Position numbers and translations under genes: made by a program
The notes under the pieces: model-generated
What the model saw: the letters and a program-made list of their open reading frames with translations, nothing else
What the model was told of the DNA's origin: nothing
Databases searched by the model: none
Source: Bradyrhizobium sp. CCBAU 53338
Lineage (GTDB): Bacteria; Pseudomonadota; Alphaproteobacteria; Rhizobiales; Xanthobacteraceae
Length of the DNA stretch: 64,000 bases
Assembly (NCBI RefSeq): GCF_015291665.1
Contig: NZ_CP030048.1
Coordinates: forward strand, 4,898,001-4,962,000
Direction of reading: 5' to 3'
In this document: one piece after another, positions 18,483 to 32,100 of the stretch
Layout of the letters: each line of letters begins with the position of its first letter
Position numbering within the stretch: position 1 is the first letter of the stretch

Positions 18483-20177
18483 TTACGACCTGCTCTTGTC
18501 GGCGACGGCCGCCACCGGGACCGCGCTCTGCGGCTTCTCGAACATCAGCAGCGGGCGGAAGACGACGCGGCCGTAGGCCTCGTAGTGACGCTGGGTCGAG
18601 ACCGCATTCTTCAGCGGCGTCGCATAGTTCGCCTCGAACGTCATGAACGGAGCATAGGTCCAGGAGAAGCCGACGCCGACTGAGGACATTTCCGTGATGC
18701 CGGGGGCCGTCGAATACACCGCGCCCCAGTCGGTGAAGACGTAGGTGTCAAATCCCCTGAGCCATTGCGACCAGTTGTAGTGCAGCTCGGCGTTGAAATA
18801 GTAGCCGCTGTCACCGGACGCCGCGCTGGTCGGATAGCCGCGCACGGTGGTGGGACCGCCGATCGTGAATATCTGGTCGCCCGGCAGCAGCTTCTCCTGG
18901 GTATACTGCCAGCCCGCCAGCACGTTGGCGCTGAAATTGGGCGGGCCGGCTGCGCTGGTCGCGATCAGCGAGCCGGTATAGGTGTTGAACGTGCGGTTGT
19001 TGCCGAGCACATGGTCTTGCCATTCGATGTAGTTCACGGCGGGCGAGACTGTGATCGAATAGGTGTTACCGGAATTGGTCACGGAGACACCGGCCGTGGC
19101 CTTGTCGTAGTGGTCGTCGGTCACCGCGACCGTCGAGAAGCGACTCACCGTCTTGCCCTCGGTTTCGGCGGCGTTGAGCAGCACAAGCCAGTTCTGCGTC
19201 ACCCAGACCGGCTGGCTAAAATTGACCGCGGCCTGACTCGACCGTCCGGTGACGTCGAGCGCGACGAACGGACCGTCGATGATCTTGATCTTGCCTTCGG
19301 TATAGCTGACGCCGACGCGTCCGCCCCAGGGATTGACCGGAACGCTGTAGGCGGCGTTGCCGTTGAGGTTGCCGTCGGAGCGGACGCCGTAGAAGGTCAG
19401 TCGGTCGTCGACACCGAACAGACCGTGGCGCTTGTAGAAGGTGCCGCCTTCCCAGCGGCCGGTGTTCTCGGAGGCCTGGTTGTCGACGAAGAGCTGCCAG
19501 GTGTCGACCGGCGGCTCGATCACCGCGAACTGGAGGTCGGTCAGGCCGAAGCTCGTGCCGGGCTGGAGCAGCGCCTTGATCTGCACGTCGTTGGTCCGGT
19601 TGAACCAGGTCACGTCGCGATTGAGCTTGGGGACGTCGAGGACCTCGCCTTCCGGCTCCTTCACGCGCCGGAGGATGTAGTCGGTCCGCGTCTGCTTGTT
19701 GCCCTCGACGGTGGTCTTCTGGAGCCGGCCTTCGGTCAGCTTGATCTTGACCGTCCCGTCCTTCGGATCCTGCTCCGGCAGCGTCGCGATGCCGGTCACG
19801 ATGCCGCGCTCGGTGTAGATGGCATTGATATCGGCGACGATCTGCAGCAGCGTCGCGATGTCGACATTCTTGCCGACATACTTCTTCGCGATCTCGTCGA
19901 GCTCCGCCGGCGTGATGAATTTGGATGGGTCGAATTCGAGCTTGCGCAGGCGGAATTTCGGGCCGCCGGGCTTCATCAGCGGCGACTTTTCCCTGGGGCC
20001 GCCGACCACGGCGGGGCCGTTCAGCTTGGGCGGCGCGCTCTGCTGTTCGAACTGGCGTCGTTGCCGGTCGACGTCGTTCTGGATCGCACCTGGATTGATC
20101 GTGGGCACCTGCGCGCGCGCGGCCACGATGCTCGACGCTGCAAGCCCGACCCCCAGTGCTGCCCCCAGAACACGCAT
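18483..20177 (-). CDS. TpsB-type outer-membrane transporter of two-partner secretion (ShlB/FhaC/HecB family)
   Basis: The 564-residue protein is a two-partner secretion transporter that threads its TpsA partner through the outer membrane. It has a signal peptide (residues 1-22, ending AARA), a Gln-rich linker, two POTRA-like domains (about 75-155 and 155-225) and a C-terminal beta-barrel. Barrel strand motif GGPTTVRGYPTS contains the invariant VRGY of loop 6, Arg at about residue 446, as in FhaC. It follows the giant adhesin gene by 6 bases on the same strand, so that protein is its evident substrate. The weak AGTAGG ribosome-binding site and short gap suggest coupled translation. The C-terminus does not end in the usual aromatic residue and carries a short extension after the last strand. 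Confidence 0.92.
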   Translation of the reverse strand: MRVLGAALGVGLAASSIVAARAQVPTINPGAIQNDVDRQRRQFEQQSAPPKLNGPAVVGGPREKSPLMKPGGPKFRLRKLEFDPSKFITPAELDEIAKKYVGKNVDIATLLQIVADINAIYTERGIVTGIATLPEQDPKDGTVKIKLTEGRLQKTTVEGNKQTRTDYILRRVKEPEGEVLDVPKLNRDVTWFNRTNDVQIKALLQPGTSFGLTDLQFAVIEPPVDTWQLFVDNQASENTGRWEGGTFYKRHGLFGVDDRLTFYGVRSDGNLNGNAAYSVPVNPWGGRVGVSYTEGKIKIIDGPFVALDVTGRSSQAAVNFSQPVWVTQNWLVLLNAAETEGKTVSRFSTVAVTDDHYDKATAGVSVTNSGNTYSITVSPAVNYIEWQDHVLGNNRTFNTYTGSLIATSAAGPPNFSANVLAGWQYTQEKLLPGDQIFTIGGPTTVRGYPTSAASGDSGYYFNAELHYNWSQWLRGFDTYVFTDWGAVYSTAPGITEMSSVGVGFSWTYAPFMTFEANYATPLKNAVSTQRHYEAYGRVVFRPLLMFEKPQSAVPVAAVADKSRS

Positions 20178-20183
20178 CCTACT

Positions 20184-23100
20184 CTACCACGCTTCCGCAA
20201 GACGGCTCACTGCCGGCTTCGTCATGACGCCAACTGCGGCATCTTTCCAGCCAGGACGCCCCGTGCGCTGCCCGTGGCGGCGCAGCTTGCGCATGTCGCT
20301 CAGCCCCTCGATGTTCACCGCGGGACCGGACCCGATGGCCTCGACCGGTCGCGGCGACAGCAATGCGTCGAGCCGCGCATGGCCGGAGAGACCGAGTTGA
20401 TAGAACGTTCCCCCGCTCTTCTGCGCCAGCCAGGTGTCGATGCTCTCATAGCCCTCGCCGTCGATGGCGATGTTGCGCATCATGCTGGCGCCGGTGTAGT
20501 CGTTGCAGCAGGTATGGGTCGCTCCGTAATTGGTGACGGTCGCCGAGATGTCGCCGGTGTAGAACACCACATAGGCGTTGCTGACATTGGCGTTGCCGAC
20601 CTGGCTCATCGCGAACACGCCGCCCGGCTGATAGAGCTGGAGTGATGGCCAGTTCGTCGGCGCCGGCGAACGATTGTTCAGCAGCACCTGCTCGGTCGCT
20701 GTGGTCAGAACGAGCTGACCCGGCACATAGCCGTTCAGGATCGAGACGGCGCGGGCATCGGTCAGGAAGTTGGCATCCACCACGTTGAACTGATTGACGA
20801 CGATGCTGTCCGGATCGAGCGAGATGTTGGCCGACGTCGCCGTCCCGCCGTGATAGCCGGTCACGTTCATGATCAGCGGAATCGGCGGCGTCGAGCGGAT
20901 CTGCTCGCCCGTGACGTTGATGGTATCGGCCGCGAGGTCGAGTTCCCTGACCACGCTGACGAAGCCGATCGTCAGGTCGCCCCGCGAGGACAGCTTGATC
21001 GTGCTGCCCCGGATGCGGTCCAGCGTGATCGAGCCGGCCGTGTCGAAATGCGTGTCGCCGTTGGCGGAGATCGATCCACCGCGGAGCGAGCCGGTGTCGG
21101 ACGTGAGATTGATGTCTCCGGCATCGCCCGGAATGCCGGTGGTGGTGAGCTGGGTGAAGCCGATATCCGTCACGGCGTGCAGCGTCTGCGTGCCACCGCT
21201 GACGGCCGTTGCGAGATTGATGCCGCCCGTCGTCGCGGTGATACCGAGCGAGCCGCCGACATTGAGGTTGTCCCAGCGGATCACCGTGCCGCGCAGGATC
21301 GCATCGCCAGTGGTCGCCGTGAGGTTATGCCCGGTGTTCGACAATGCCGCGATCAGCGTGGCCGAACCGTTGGCCGCGACCGAGCCCTGCGTCGTCATGC
21401 CGCCTGACGTCGCGGTCTGGGCCAGGATGAAGCCGTTGTCGGCGGTGACGTTGATGCTGCCGGCATCGCCGACGATGCCGGTGGCGGTCAGCGCGTTGAA
21501 CGTCACGTTGTCATGGGCGTGGACGGTCTGCGTGCCGCCGCTCTGCGCGGTCTGGAAGGTGATGCTGCCCGCGCCTGCCGTCATGCCGAGCGACGTGCCG
21601 ACGTTGAGCGTGTTCCAGTTCACCGGACCGCCGGCGGTCAGGAGGCCCGAACCGGTCGCGGCTGCGAGCGTGTTGCCGGTGATGGTCGTGCCGGCAACGA
21701 GCGCCGCCGAGCCGTTGGCCGAGATCGAGCCCTGCATCGTCGCGCCGCCTGACGTCACGGTCTGGGCCAGGATGAAGCCGCTGTCGGCGGTGACGTTGAT
21801 GCTGCCGGCATCGCCGGTGATGCCGGTGGCGGTCAGCGCGTTGAACGTCACGTTGTCATGGGCGTGGATGGTCTGCGTGCCGCCGCTCTGCGCGGTCTCG
21901 AAGGTAATGCTGCCCAGGCTCGCCGCCATGCCGAGCGACGTGCCGACGTTGAGCGTGTTCCAGTTCACCGGGCCGCCAGCGGTCAGCAGGCCCGAACCGG
22001 TCGTGGCTGCGAGCGTGTTGCCGGTGACAGTCGTGCCGGCAACGAGCGCCGCCGAGCCGTTGGCCGAGATCGAGCCCAGCGTCGTCACACCGCCTGACGT
22101 CACGGTCTGGGCCAGGATGAAGCCGCTGTCGGCGGTGACGCTGATGCTGCCGGTATCGCCAGCGATGCCGGTGGCGGTCAGCACGTTGAACGTCACGTTG
22201 TCGTGGGCGTGGATGGTCTGCGTGCCGCCGCTCTGCGCGGTCTGGAAGGTGATGCTGTCGGCCGTCGAGGACACGCCCAGCGTTGTGCCCGCCGTGAACG
22301 AGGTCCAATCGACCAGGCCGCCTCCGCCGATCGAGCCCGATCCGGTGGTCGCCGTCAGCACCCTGCCCGTGCTGGTTGTTCCCGATGTCAGCGAGGCCGA
22401 GCCATTGGCCGCGACCGAACCCTGCGTCGCCGTCCCGCTCACGAGCACGGTCTGCGCCAGCACGAAGCCATTGATGGCGTTGACCGTGATGCTGCCGACG
22501 TCGCCGGTGATGCCGGTCGCGGTCAGGCTGTTGAAGGTGACGTTCTGGTCGGCCTGGATCGTCTGCGAGCCGCCGCTTCTGGCGGTTGCCAGCGTGATGC
22601 TGTCGGTGGTCGAGGTGACGCCGAGCCCAGCCGCCGCGTCGAGCGTCCCGCCATTGACGGCGGCGTAGGCAGTCAGCTCGATGGCTCCGGCCGTGGTGCC
22701 GAGCTGCGTGAAACGAAGGGCGCCGGCACTGTCGACCGTCATGTCGCCACTGCTCGTCGCCGTGCCAATGACGACGTCGCCCGCATGCGTCAGTGTCTTG
22801 GCGGTGATGGTGCCGCTCGCGCCATTGGCCGTACCCGCCAGGACGCTGTCGAGGCTCAACTTGCCGCCCGAGACGATATCGACCGACCCGTGGATTGCCG
22901 ACAGCTGGACCGCATCGAGATCGGCGACCGAACTCAGGTAAATTCCTCCGGTGCCGGCAGTCGCCGTCAGCAGCGGCGTGTCGACGCCGACCTTCTGAGT
23001 CGAGGTGCCGATGCTGTTTGCAGAGAGCGACACCTCGGCGTTCGCGGCCGCCGCGGTGATATTGGTGTGGCCATCGCCATTGGCCGTGATGGCGCCGCCG

Positions 23101-26100
23101 GTGCTGTTGATCGTGATGACGGTCGCGGTCGAGGACGGATTGACGGTCGAAATCAGCTCGCCGAGCACGATATCGCCGGGCGCGGTCAGGCTGATCGATT
23201 GCCCTGACAGGATCGAGGCATTCGCGCTCATCGTGATCGATGCGCCGACCGCGGTCGATCCGGTCAGGCACGAACCGGAGCAGACCGTGACCGATCCCAG
23301 CGACGAACCCGCGGCGCCGCCGAACGAGATGCCGGCATCGCTGATGAGCGTCAGCCCGCTGGCGGCCGTCAAATTGCCGACGTTGAGCGACACCGGGTTC
23401 TGCGTCGCCAGCGTCGGACTATAGATGAAGGCGGATCCTGCAATCGTGCCGCTCAGCAGGCCGGTGGCGCCGACCTGAACCGTGAACGGCGTATTCTGGG
23501 TACCGACATCACCCGATGCGTCGAGGATGATGTTGTTGGCGGCCATCGTGACACCAGCCAGATAGCTGTCGATATTGCCGTTGGTCGCGGTCAGCGACAC
23601 GGTGTCCGTGGCGAACACCTTGCCGAAGATGGCATCGCCGCCGGTTGCAGTCAGATAGGCGTCGGTACCGGCCTGCGCCGAGATCAGCTTGCCGTTGACA
23701 TGATAGGTGAACGCGTTGGCGGCCGAGCCGATCGCGTTGGTGGCGGCGAGCGTCAAATTGCCGATCGCACCATTGGCCGGGTTGATCACGACCTGATTGG
23801 CATACAGCGCCGCGCCGGAGGAGCTCGTCGCCACCAGGATGCTCTGCGGTGCCAGCAAGGTGACGTCCCCACCCGCGGTGATCTGACCGATCGTCAGGCT
23901 CGCCACCGGGTGTCCGTCACTCGCGGCCGCCTGGACGTACAACGCGGCGCCTGATGTCGCGTTGAAGGTGCCGCTGGCGTTGACGTAGAGCGGCGCCGTC
24001 TGCGCCAGTTCGACGGAGTTCAGATCATTGACCGTCACGCCGTTCGGCAGACTGCCCAGCGTCAGGCCGCTGAGCGTGTTTCCATTGACGGTGACGCCGG
24101 CCGGCAGATGGGCAAGGTCGATACCGGCCAGAACCTGGTTGCTGACCGTCGCGCTGAACGTGATCGAGCCCGGCGTGGTCGCAACCGACAGCGCGGCCTG
24201 CTGCGTCGTGCTGATCGTGCCGTCCTTCAAGTCGGTCAGGCCGATCGAGACGCTGGGCGCGGTGCTGCCGACGCTGTTGCCGGCATTCAGCGTCACGTTA
24301 CGGCCGACAACGCTGGCCGTGACATTCGTCCCCACGGTCCCGGCCGAGGGCAGCAACGCGGCATTGCTCAGCGTGGAGACGATCTGTCCCGTCGAGTAGA
24401 CGGAGTTGGCCACCAGGCTGAGGATGCCGTCGCTCACCTGTGGCGTGCCGTTGGCCGTGAGGGTCTGGTACTGCGAATTGCCGTAGGCCTGGATCGTCGT
24501 CACGTTCGCCTGGTACTGCGTATTGGCGTAGCTCTGGATGGTCTGAACGAGGCCCTGGTACTGCGTGTTGCCGTAGGCGCTGATCGACGTGGCGTAGGAC
24601 TGGTACTGGGCCGCCGCGTAGCCCTGGATCGACGCCAGATCAGTTGCATAGGACTGCGCAGCGAAGGCCTGCACCTGCGCATTGGTCGGATTGTTTCCGA
24701 GGAAGGCGACGGCGGCAGCCGCAACGTTGGTAATGCCGGCCGCGGTCAGCGTCAGCGCGCCGTTCTGGATCGTGCTGTTGCCGGCCCCGACGATGGTCTG
24801 GAACACCAGATACGACTGATTCAGGATCGCCGCGCTCGACGCCTGGTTCGAGTAGTAGCCTTGCAGCGCGGCCGCATTGAGCATCAGCGCTCCGGACTGC
24901 ACGGTCCCCTGCCCCAGCATCGCGATGAAGCTGTTATAGTCCGCGGTCGAGATCGTGCCATAGCCGTTGCTGAACGGGTTGTTGACGTTCGTTCCCGCAT
25001 GCGCCTGCTGGGCCCAGTCGGCCAGAACAGCATTGGTGATCGGCGCCGGCGCAGAGCAATTGTTGTACTGGCAAGTATTGCTGTAATCGAAGCTGGTCCG
25101 GTACGTACCGCTCGCGAGGTCAACCACGATGTTGAGGTTGTTCGCTGCGTAGGTCAGCACTTCCTGCTGCAGCGGCTGGTACTGGCCGTTGGCGTAGGAC
25201 GAGAACGTGCTGCCGTAGCTCTGATACTGCGAATTGGCGTAGGTCTTGATGGTCGTCGCGAAGCCCTGGTACTGGCTGTTGGCATAGGCCTGGACCTGCG
25301 CCGCGGTCGGCGCCGTCGTGCCCAGGTGCAGCGCCGCAGCCGTCGCTGCCGAGAATTGGGCGATACCGGCGGCGGACAGCGTCAGCACGCCGTTGACGAC
25401 CTCGCCATTGGCGCTCGCGGTCAGCCCCTGGAACGTCAGGTAGTTCGCGGCCGTCAGCGCCGCCGAGGCGTAATAGGACACGCCGGGGTCACTGAGGACG
25501 AAGCTCGAAGTCGACACCCCGTTCACCGTCGTCGTCTGGACCAGACCGCTCGCCAGGAGCTGCTGCAACGGATTGGTACCCAGCGCCGTCGACGCATTGG
25601 CGAGGATACCTGCGGTGTTGAACTGGAACTGCCCGGACGCCGCGCTGCCGCCGGTCGCCAGCGTCTGAAGATTCTGCAGGACTGTCGCCGAACTCAGCAC
25701 GAACTGTCCGCCTTGCAGTGAGCCGGTGCTCAGAAGCGAGGTGAACGCGGTCGCGAGCGGCGCGGAGAGCACCTGCACAGACACCGGCGCGAGACCGGCT
25801 GCGCTCAGCGTCAGCACACCATTGGTGACCGTGCCGTTGGCGGTGAGCGTCTGATAGTTCTGCAAGTCGGTGCCGTACAGTGCCTGGCTGGCACATTGCG
25901 CCACCTGGGCATCCGTGGCGGTTGTCTGCCCCGGGGTCAGGATCGGGCCCGAACAGCCACCAAAGCCGCTGCAGCCCTGCTGGTCCTGCTGCTGCAGGTA
26001 GAGGAAGACCTTGTTGGCCAGATCCGTGTACTGCGCCTGGGCGCCTGAACTGATCGACTGGGCGTACGACTGGTAGATCGGGTTGGCGCTGCTGAACAGC

Positions 26101-29100
26101 GAGTTCTGGTACTGCTGATTGGCGTAAGTCTGCACCTGCAACGCGGTCGGGTTGGCGACGCCCAGCGCTGCCGCGGCGATCGACGTGTAGGCCGCAAGGC
26201 CGCTACTCGACAGCGTGAACACGCCATTGACGACCGCGCCGTTGGCCATCAACTGCTGGAACGAATTGTAGGCGGCGGTAACGCCGGCCTGCGCGTTGGC
26301 GAGAACGCCGGCGCTGCTGAAGACGAAGTTGCCGCTCTGCAACGAGCCGCTGGTCGTGAGGTTGACGTAGGACTGGTAGTTCGGCGTGAGCTGGGCCTGC
26401 GCCATGCCGTTCAGGCCTGCCGGCGACAGAGCCAGCACACCGTTCGACAGCGTGCCCGAGGCCAGCAGCGCGGTGTAAGCGCTATAGTTGGCGGCACTCA
26501 GTCCGGTCTGGGCATAGGACGCCACATTGTTGAGCACGAACGTGCCGTTCTGGATCTGCCCGAGCGCCATCAGGCTTGCAAACGTCGTCCTGTCAGCGCT
26601 GGGAAGCAGGAACGCGAAGGTCTGCAGGAACTGCATCGCATTGGCGGCACTGTACGTCGCCGTCGATCCGAGCAGATCGGTGATCGCGATCGGGTTGTTG
26701 GGGTTTTGCTGATTGTATTGCGCCAGTAGTTCGGCGGCGAAATTCCGGTAGGCGGTGCTCGCCGCGGTCGAGATCGACGTCAGGTAGCCCTGATACTGCA
26801 CGTTGGCCGCGCCGTTGATGTTCGACGCATAGGACTGGTACAGCGCATTGGCGTAGGCCTGCACCTGCGCGTCGGTCGGGTTCGGATTTTGCGTGGTCGA
26901 CGCCGCCTGGCGGAAGGCCGCGATGCCCGCGGCGGTCAGGGTCCAGACGCCGTTCACCAGCGAGCCGTTGGCATAGAGCGTCTCGAAGTTCTGGTAGTCC
27001 TGCGTCAGCGCCGTCTGGGCGAGCGAGGAGACACCGCTGGCACTGAGCTGGAACGTGCCGCCGCTCAGCGTCCCGTTGCTGAGCAGATTGGCGAACTGGG
27101 CATAGTTGGTGCTCGACAGTGCGCTCTTGGCGTAGCTCAGGATGCCGCTGTTGGTCAGGACGAAGGTGCCGTTCTGGAGCGAGCCGCTGGCGCTCAGCAG
27201 CGAGAACGCGACCGCCGGGGTGGCATTGAACGTCGTCGCCGTCTGCAGCGGCTGGTACTGGGCCGTGGCGTAAGACTGGATCGTCGTCGCGAAGCCCTGA
27301 TACTGGCCGTTGGCGTAAGTCTGAATGCTCTGCGCGTAGCTCTGGTATTGCGCGTTGGCATAGGCCTGGACCTGCGCCTGTGACGGCGAGGCAACATGCA
27401 GCGCCGCGGCCGCAGCCGCGGTGAAGAAGGTGATGCCGGCCGCGGTCAGCGTGAGCACGCCGTTGCTGACGGTTCCGTTGGCGGCCGAGGTCAGGTTCTG
27501 GAACGCGGTATAGCCGGCGGAGCCCGAGCCCAGCGCGGACGACGCATAGTAGGCCACGCCCGCTGTCGTCAGCGTGAGAACGCCACTGGTCACCGAGCCG
27601 TTCTGCGCGGACGTCAGGGTCTGGAACAGGCCGTATTGCGTCGACGACAGAGCGGCGGACGCATAGTGAACGACGGCGTCATCGCCGATCGCGCCCGTGC
27701 TCAGCGTGAACACGCCGTTGACGACGGCACCATACGTGTTGAGCGTCAGCAGGGCCGCCGCATTCGCCGCATAGTTGGCGACCTGCGCATTGGTCTTCCA
27801 GTTCGACCCGTAGGCCTGTCCAAACACCGTGGCGATCGGCAGATACAGCGTCGGCGCGTAAGCCTGAACGGTGGTCTTGTAGCCCTGATAGAGCATGTTG
27901 GCGTAGGTCTGGGTCGCCGTTGCGTAGGCTTGGTACTGGCTGTTGGCGTAGCTCTGGATCTGCGCCGATGTCGGGTTGGCAATGCCGAGGGCAGCGGCCG
28001 CCGCCGCCCTGAACTGGTTGATGCCGTTCGCCGTCAGGGTCAGCGTGCCATCCGATCCGATCGTGGCGTTGGTGCTCGAGGTCAGCACCTGGAAAGCGGC
28101 ATAAGCCGTCGACCCGAGCGCCGCCGAGGCGTTCGCCGAAACGCCGGCCACGGTCAGGGCCAGAACCCCGCCGGTCCCCAGCGTCGCGCCGTTCGAGGTC
28201 AACGTCTGGAACTTGGTATAGTCCGTGGCCGACAGGGCCGTTGGCGCATAGGTCGCGATCGAGGCCAGGTCGCTCGACAGCACGTAGGTGCCTTGCGCAT
28301 TGGCGTAGCTCTGGATCGCCGTTGCATAGGCCTGGTACTGGCTGTTGGCGTAGGTCTGGATCTGCGCCGACGTCGGGTTGGCAATGCCAAGCGCGGTGGC
28401 CGCCACGGCCTTGAACTGGGCGATGCCGTTCGCCGTCAATGTCAATGTGCCATCCGCCGCGATCATGGCATTGGCCGCGGCCGTGAGGCTCTGGAAGGTG
28501 GCGTAGTCGGTCGAGTTCAGCACGCCGATGGCAAGACGCGAGATGCCGGACGCGCCGAGCGCCGCCGAACCGGCCTGGATCGTGCCATGCTGCAGCAGCA
28601 CGCTATAGGCGAGCAGATCGCGGTTCACCGTGTTGGAGAAGGCAATGACGCTCGCGAGCGCGGTGTCGTTGGCGCCATCGAGCGCGGTCAGGTGCAGGGC
28701 CGAGGACACCGCCGCGACCTGCGCCGACGTCAGCGTTTGCGACGCGGTCTGCCCACTCGCGTCGAGGATCGTGCCATAGGGCACGTTGAGCAGCACGTCG
28801 CCGCTCGCCGACGCGATCAGGCCAACCCGCAGATCGCTGGAATAGGCCGAGGACGCCGCGGTCTGGGTCAGGCCGATGTCGCCATGGGCCACGACGTTGA
28901 CGATGCCGCCGCTATACGAGCCGTCAGCCTGCTGCGAGGCATTGGCGCTGATCGACAGCGGGTTGGTGATCGAGCCGACGGCACCGAGCGTGCTGATCAG
29001 CGAGATGTTGCGGCCGGTGACCTGCGCATTGGCGCCCGCGACGAGATCGCCGGTGGCAGTGATGTTGACGTCGCCGAAGCCGCTGTTGGCGTTGCCCGAC

Positions 29101-32100
29101 GACACCTGCCCGAGCGTTGCGCCCGAGGCGAGGTTCAAATAAACGCCGCCGACGCCGGCCTGCGCCGATAGCGCCCCCGGTGCCGATCCGGTGTTGGACA
29201 GCGTCGCGTTGATCGGAGCCGCCAGCGAGCCGATGCCTCCCGAGGCGTTGAAGCTCGCACTCTGGGTCAGGATCGAGCCCGTCGAGGTCTGCGAGATGCT
29301 GCCGCCGGTCGTCGTGTTGAAGAGCTGCTGCTGCGACGACGAGTTCACCGACAGCGCGCCGTTCGGATTGACGATGCCGCCTGTGAAAATCACGTTGCCG
29401 TTCGAGGCGATGTTCACCGTGCCGCTGGCGTTACCGCCGAAGTTGATCGTGAACCGGTTGTCCGCCTTCACCGACGAGGTGATGGTCAGCGTGCCGTCGT
29501 AGACCAGATTGTAGTTCCAATCGCCGGTGCTGGAACCGTTCTGATGGAAGCCATAGCTGCAAGAGGTTCCGTCACAATGGCCATAGGCGATGTTCCTCTG
29601 TTGGTATTGGTTGACGGTCCCGCTGATGGTTTCCTGGAACACCGGCAGGCTCGTCGAATTGCCGGTCGTGATCGTTCCCTGCGGCGTCGACGAGAGCGTG
29701 CCGTCCGCTGCGACATACGACCAGGGCTGATTGACGTCGCCGATGAATTGCCAGTCCGAGTAGTCGCCGATGGTGAGGACGGGAAGGCCGGTGGCCGGAT
29801 CGATGGTCGTGGTGCCGCGATGGATCGATGCCTGTTGCACCCACTGGAAGCGCAGCCCCGAAACCGGATCGTAATATCCGTCCGAACCGGAGGTCGTGGA
29901 GCAATTGTTCGCGGCCGTACAGCCAACGCTGGTGTTGGGCGCCGCGCCGTTCGCGGTCTTGTAGAGGTTGATCGCGTTGGTCGCCGGCGAATAGACGTAG
30001 GTCGAGGTGTTGTTGCCGGACGTGATGTTGCGATCGACCAGGGTGACCGTGCTGGTCAGCGCCGCGGCCGCAGCCGTGTTGCCGGTGTTGACGCCCTTGA
30101 CCACGAGGTCGAGGCCGGTCTGGTTGTTGATGCTGACGCTGCCGTAGCCGCCGTTGACGTGAATGTTGCCGAGCTGGTTGGTGCTGATGATCTTGCCGTC
30201 GAGCAGCACGCTGCCGCCGCCGGAGGACGCGTTGATGTTGGCAACGGTGATCTGGTTGGTCGCGGCGTTGTAAGTCGCCAGCGGCGCACCGAACTGGTCA
30301 TAGACCAGCGTCATCAGCGGGTTGGTGGTCGGATTCGTCAGAACGTCCTTCTGGTAGTTGTACTCGAAGACGGAAATGGATCCGCCCGAGACGCTCGAGT
30401 TCGTCACCGTCGTCGCGCAGCCGGTCTGGAAGTACATGCAGCTGAACGAGTTGTCGTCGCCGGTGGTGGTCGTCGTCGTGGTGACGACGGCGGGCGCAGA
30501 CAGGCTCGAGTCCAGATTGATGCTGTAATTGGTCTGGCGTCCGGCGGTGATCTTGCCGTTGACGTCGATGATCCTGGCCTTGATCGCGACCTGGGCACCG
30601 TAGATCTGGAAGCTCGAGAGGCTGCGGCTCAGATTCGCCGAGGCATATTGCTGGGCGACGCTCTGGGTCGCGTCGGTCGACTTGGTCAGCGAGAAGTACG
30701 AGATGTACGGCTGCATCGCGTCGTCACCGCCGTAGTTGAAATCGTAATTCTGCGACTGGCTGACGACGCCATCCCAGTTGGAGGCGTACTGGGTCTGGTA
30801 CCGGATGCAGTTCCCGCTGACGTACATGACGCAGTTGCCGAACAGGATCATGCTGATATTGGCCGGCGAGCCGTCGACCTTCGTGCCGGACTGGCCAACC
30901 TCGCCATAAAGATCCGCGTTCAGCGTTTGAGCGCTGCCGGCATTCGGGAACAACGTGTTCGCGAGATACGCGGCCGCGATGTTGCCGACCGGTGCGCCGC
31001 TCGCCGGGTTGCCGCCGGGGAACACCATGAAGTTCGCCCATTCCGAGAATGGCGCACCGCCGGCGATATACATGCCGGAGTCATCATTCGCCGAGACCGC
31101 GACCGCGCCGTTCGGAACGGTGATCTGCACCTGCTGGCCGGTCAGATTGGCCGACAGGCCGTAGGAACCGAGCGTGTTGTTGACGGTCACGAGGCCATTG
31201 ACGTTGGTGACGTCGCCGAGGATCAGCAGCGTCGGCCCGTTGACGCTCAGATCGTAGTCGGGCGGGTTGTAGGAGTTGTTGATCGCGATCGTGGCGATCC
31301 CGCTCGTATTCGCGTTGGCGTGAAGCGTCGCCGTCGATCCGGCCGCAAAGCCGCTGGCCGCTCCCGTGAAGAAGATGTCGCCGGCCGCGGCAATCCCGAT
31401 ATAGGCGCCGGTGAGCACAAGATTGGCGTCGCTCGCGTTGTTCACCGAGATCGTCGGCGCGCCCCTGGCGGTGACGGTGCCGCTGCCGGTGATGTGGTCG
31501 GCGTTGAGGGTGACGGTGCCGCCCGAGGCGAACAACTGTCCCAGCGCGAACGCGTTGCCCGACGTGCTCAGGCCGTTGAGCAGCGTGCCGCGGGTCTCCT
31601 GGTCGAAATGACTGTTGATCAGCGTGGTGCCGTCGAACGCGTTGGTATAGCTGAAGCTGAACGGCGCGCCGCCGGGCGCCACGCTGAGACAGCTGGCGCT
31701 GTTGTCGCAGGAGATGGTGATCAGCAGCGAGTTGTAGATGCCGGCCGTCAGCGTGCCGTTGACCGTTAGCTCCGCGTGGGCGTTGTTGCTGGGGTCGCTA
31801 TGGCCGTCGCTGGCGGGGATGAAGCCGAGCTCGTAGCCGTGGCCGCTACCGGTCGCGGTCGCGTTCACCACCCCGGCATAACCGCCGGCGACGATGTTCT
31901 GGCCGCTGTTGACCGATGCGCCGGCCGCGATGGTGACATTGGTGTTGTTGGTGAGCGTCGACGACGCGCGCGCATCCGGCACCGCGATGAGGCCGCGTGT
32001 GAAGCTGATCGCCGAGGCGTCATCCTGCATGGTGGTGGACGTCAGTCCATCCGGGCTCCGGCCGGCCGTGAGATTGATGTTGTCGAACGCGGTCAGCACC

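Noticed and set aside
24461..28360. 45-bp recurring DNA strings considered as a CRISPR-like array
   Set aside because: The repeats and the sequence between them are in frame with one protein, are not identical, and no cas gene is present.
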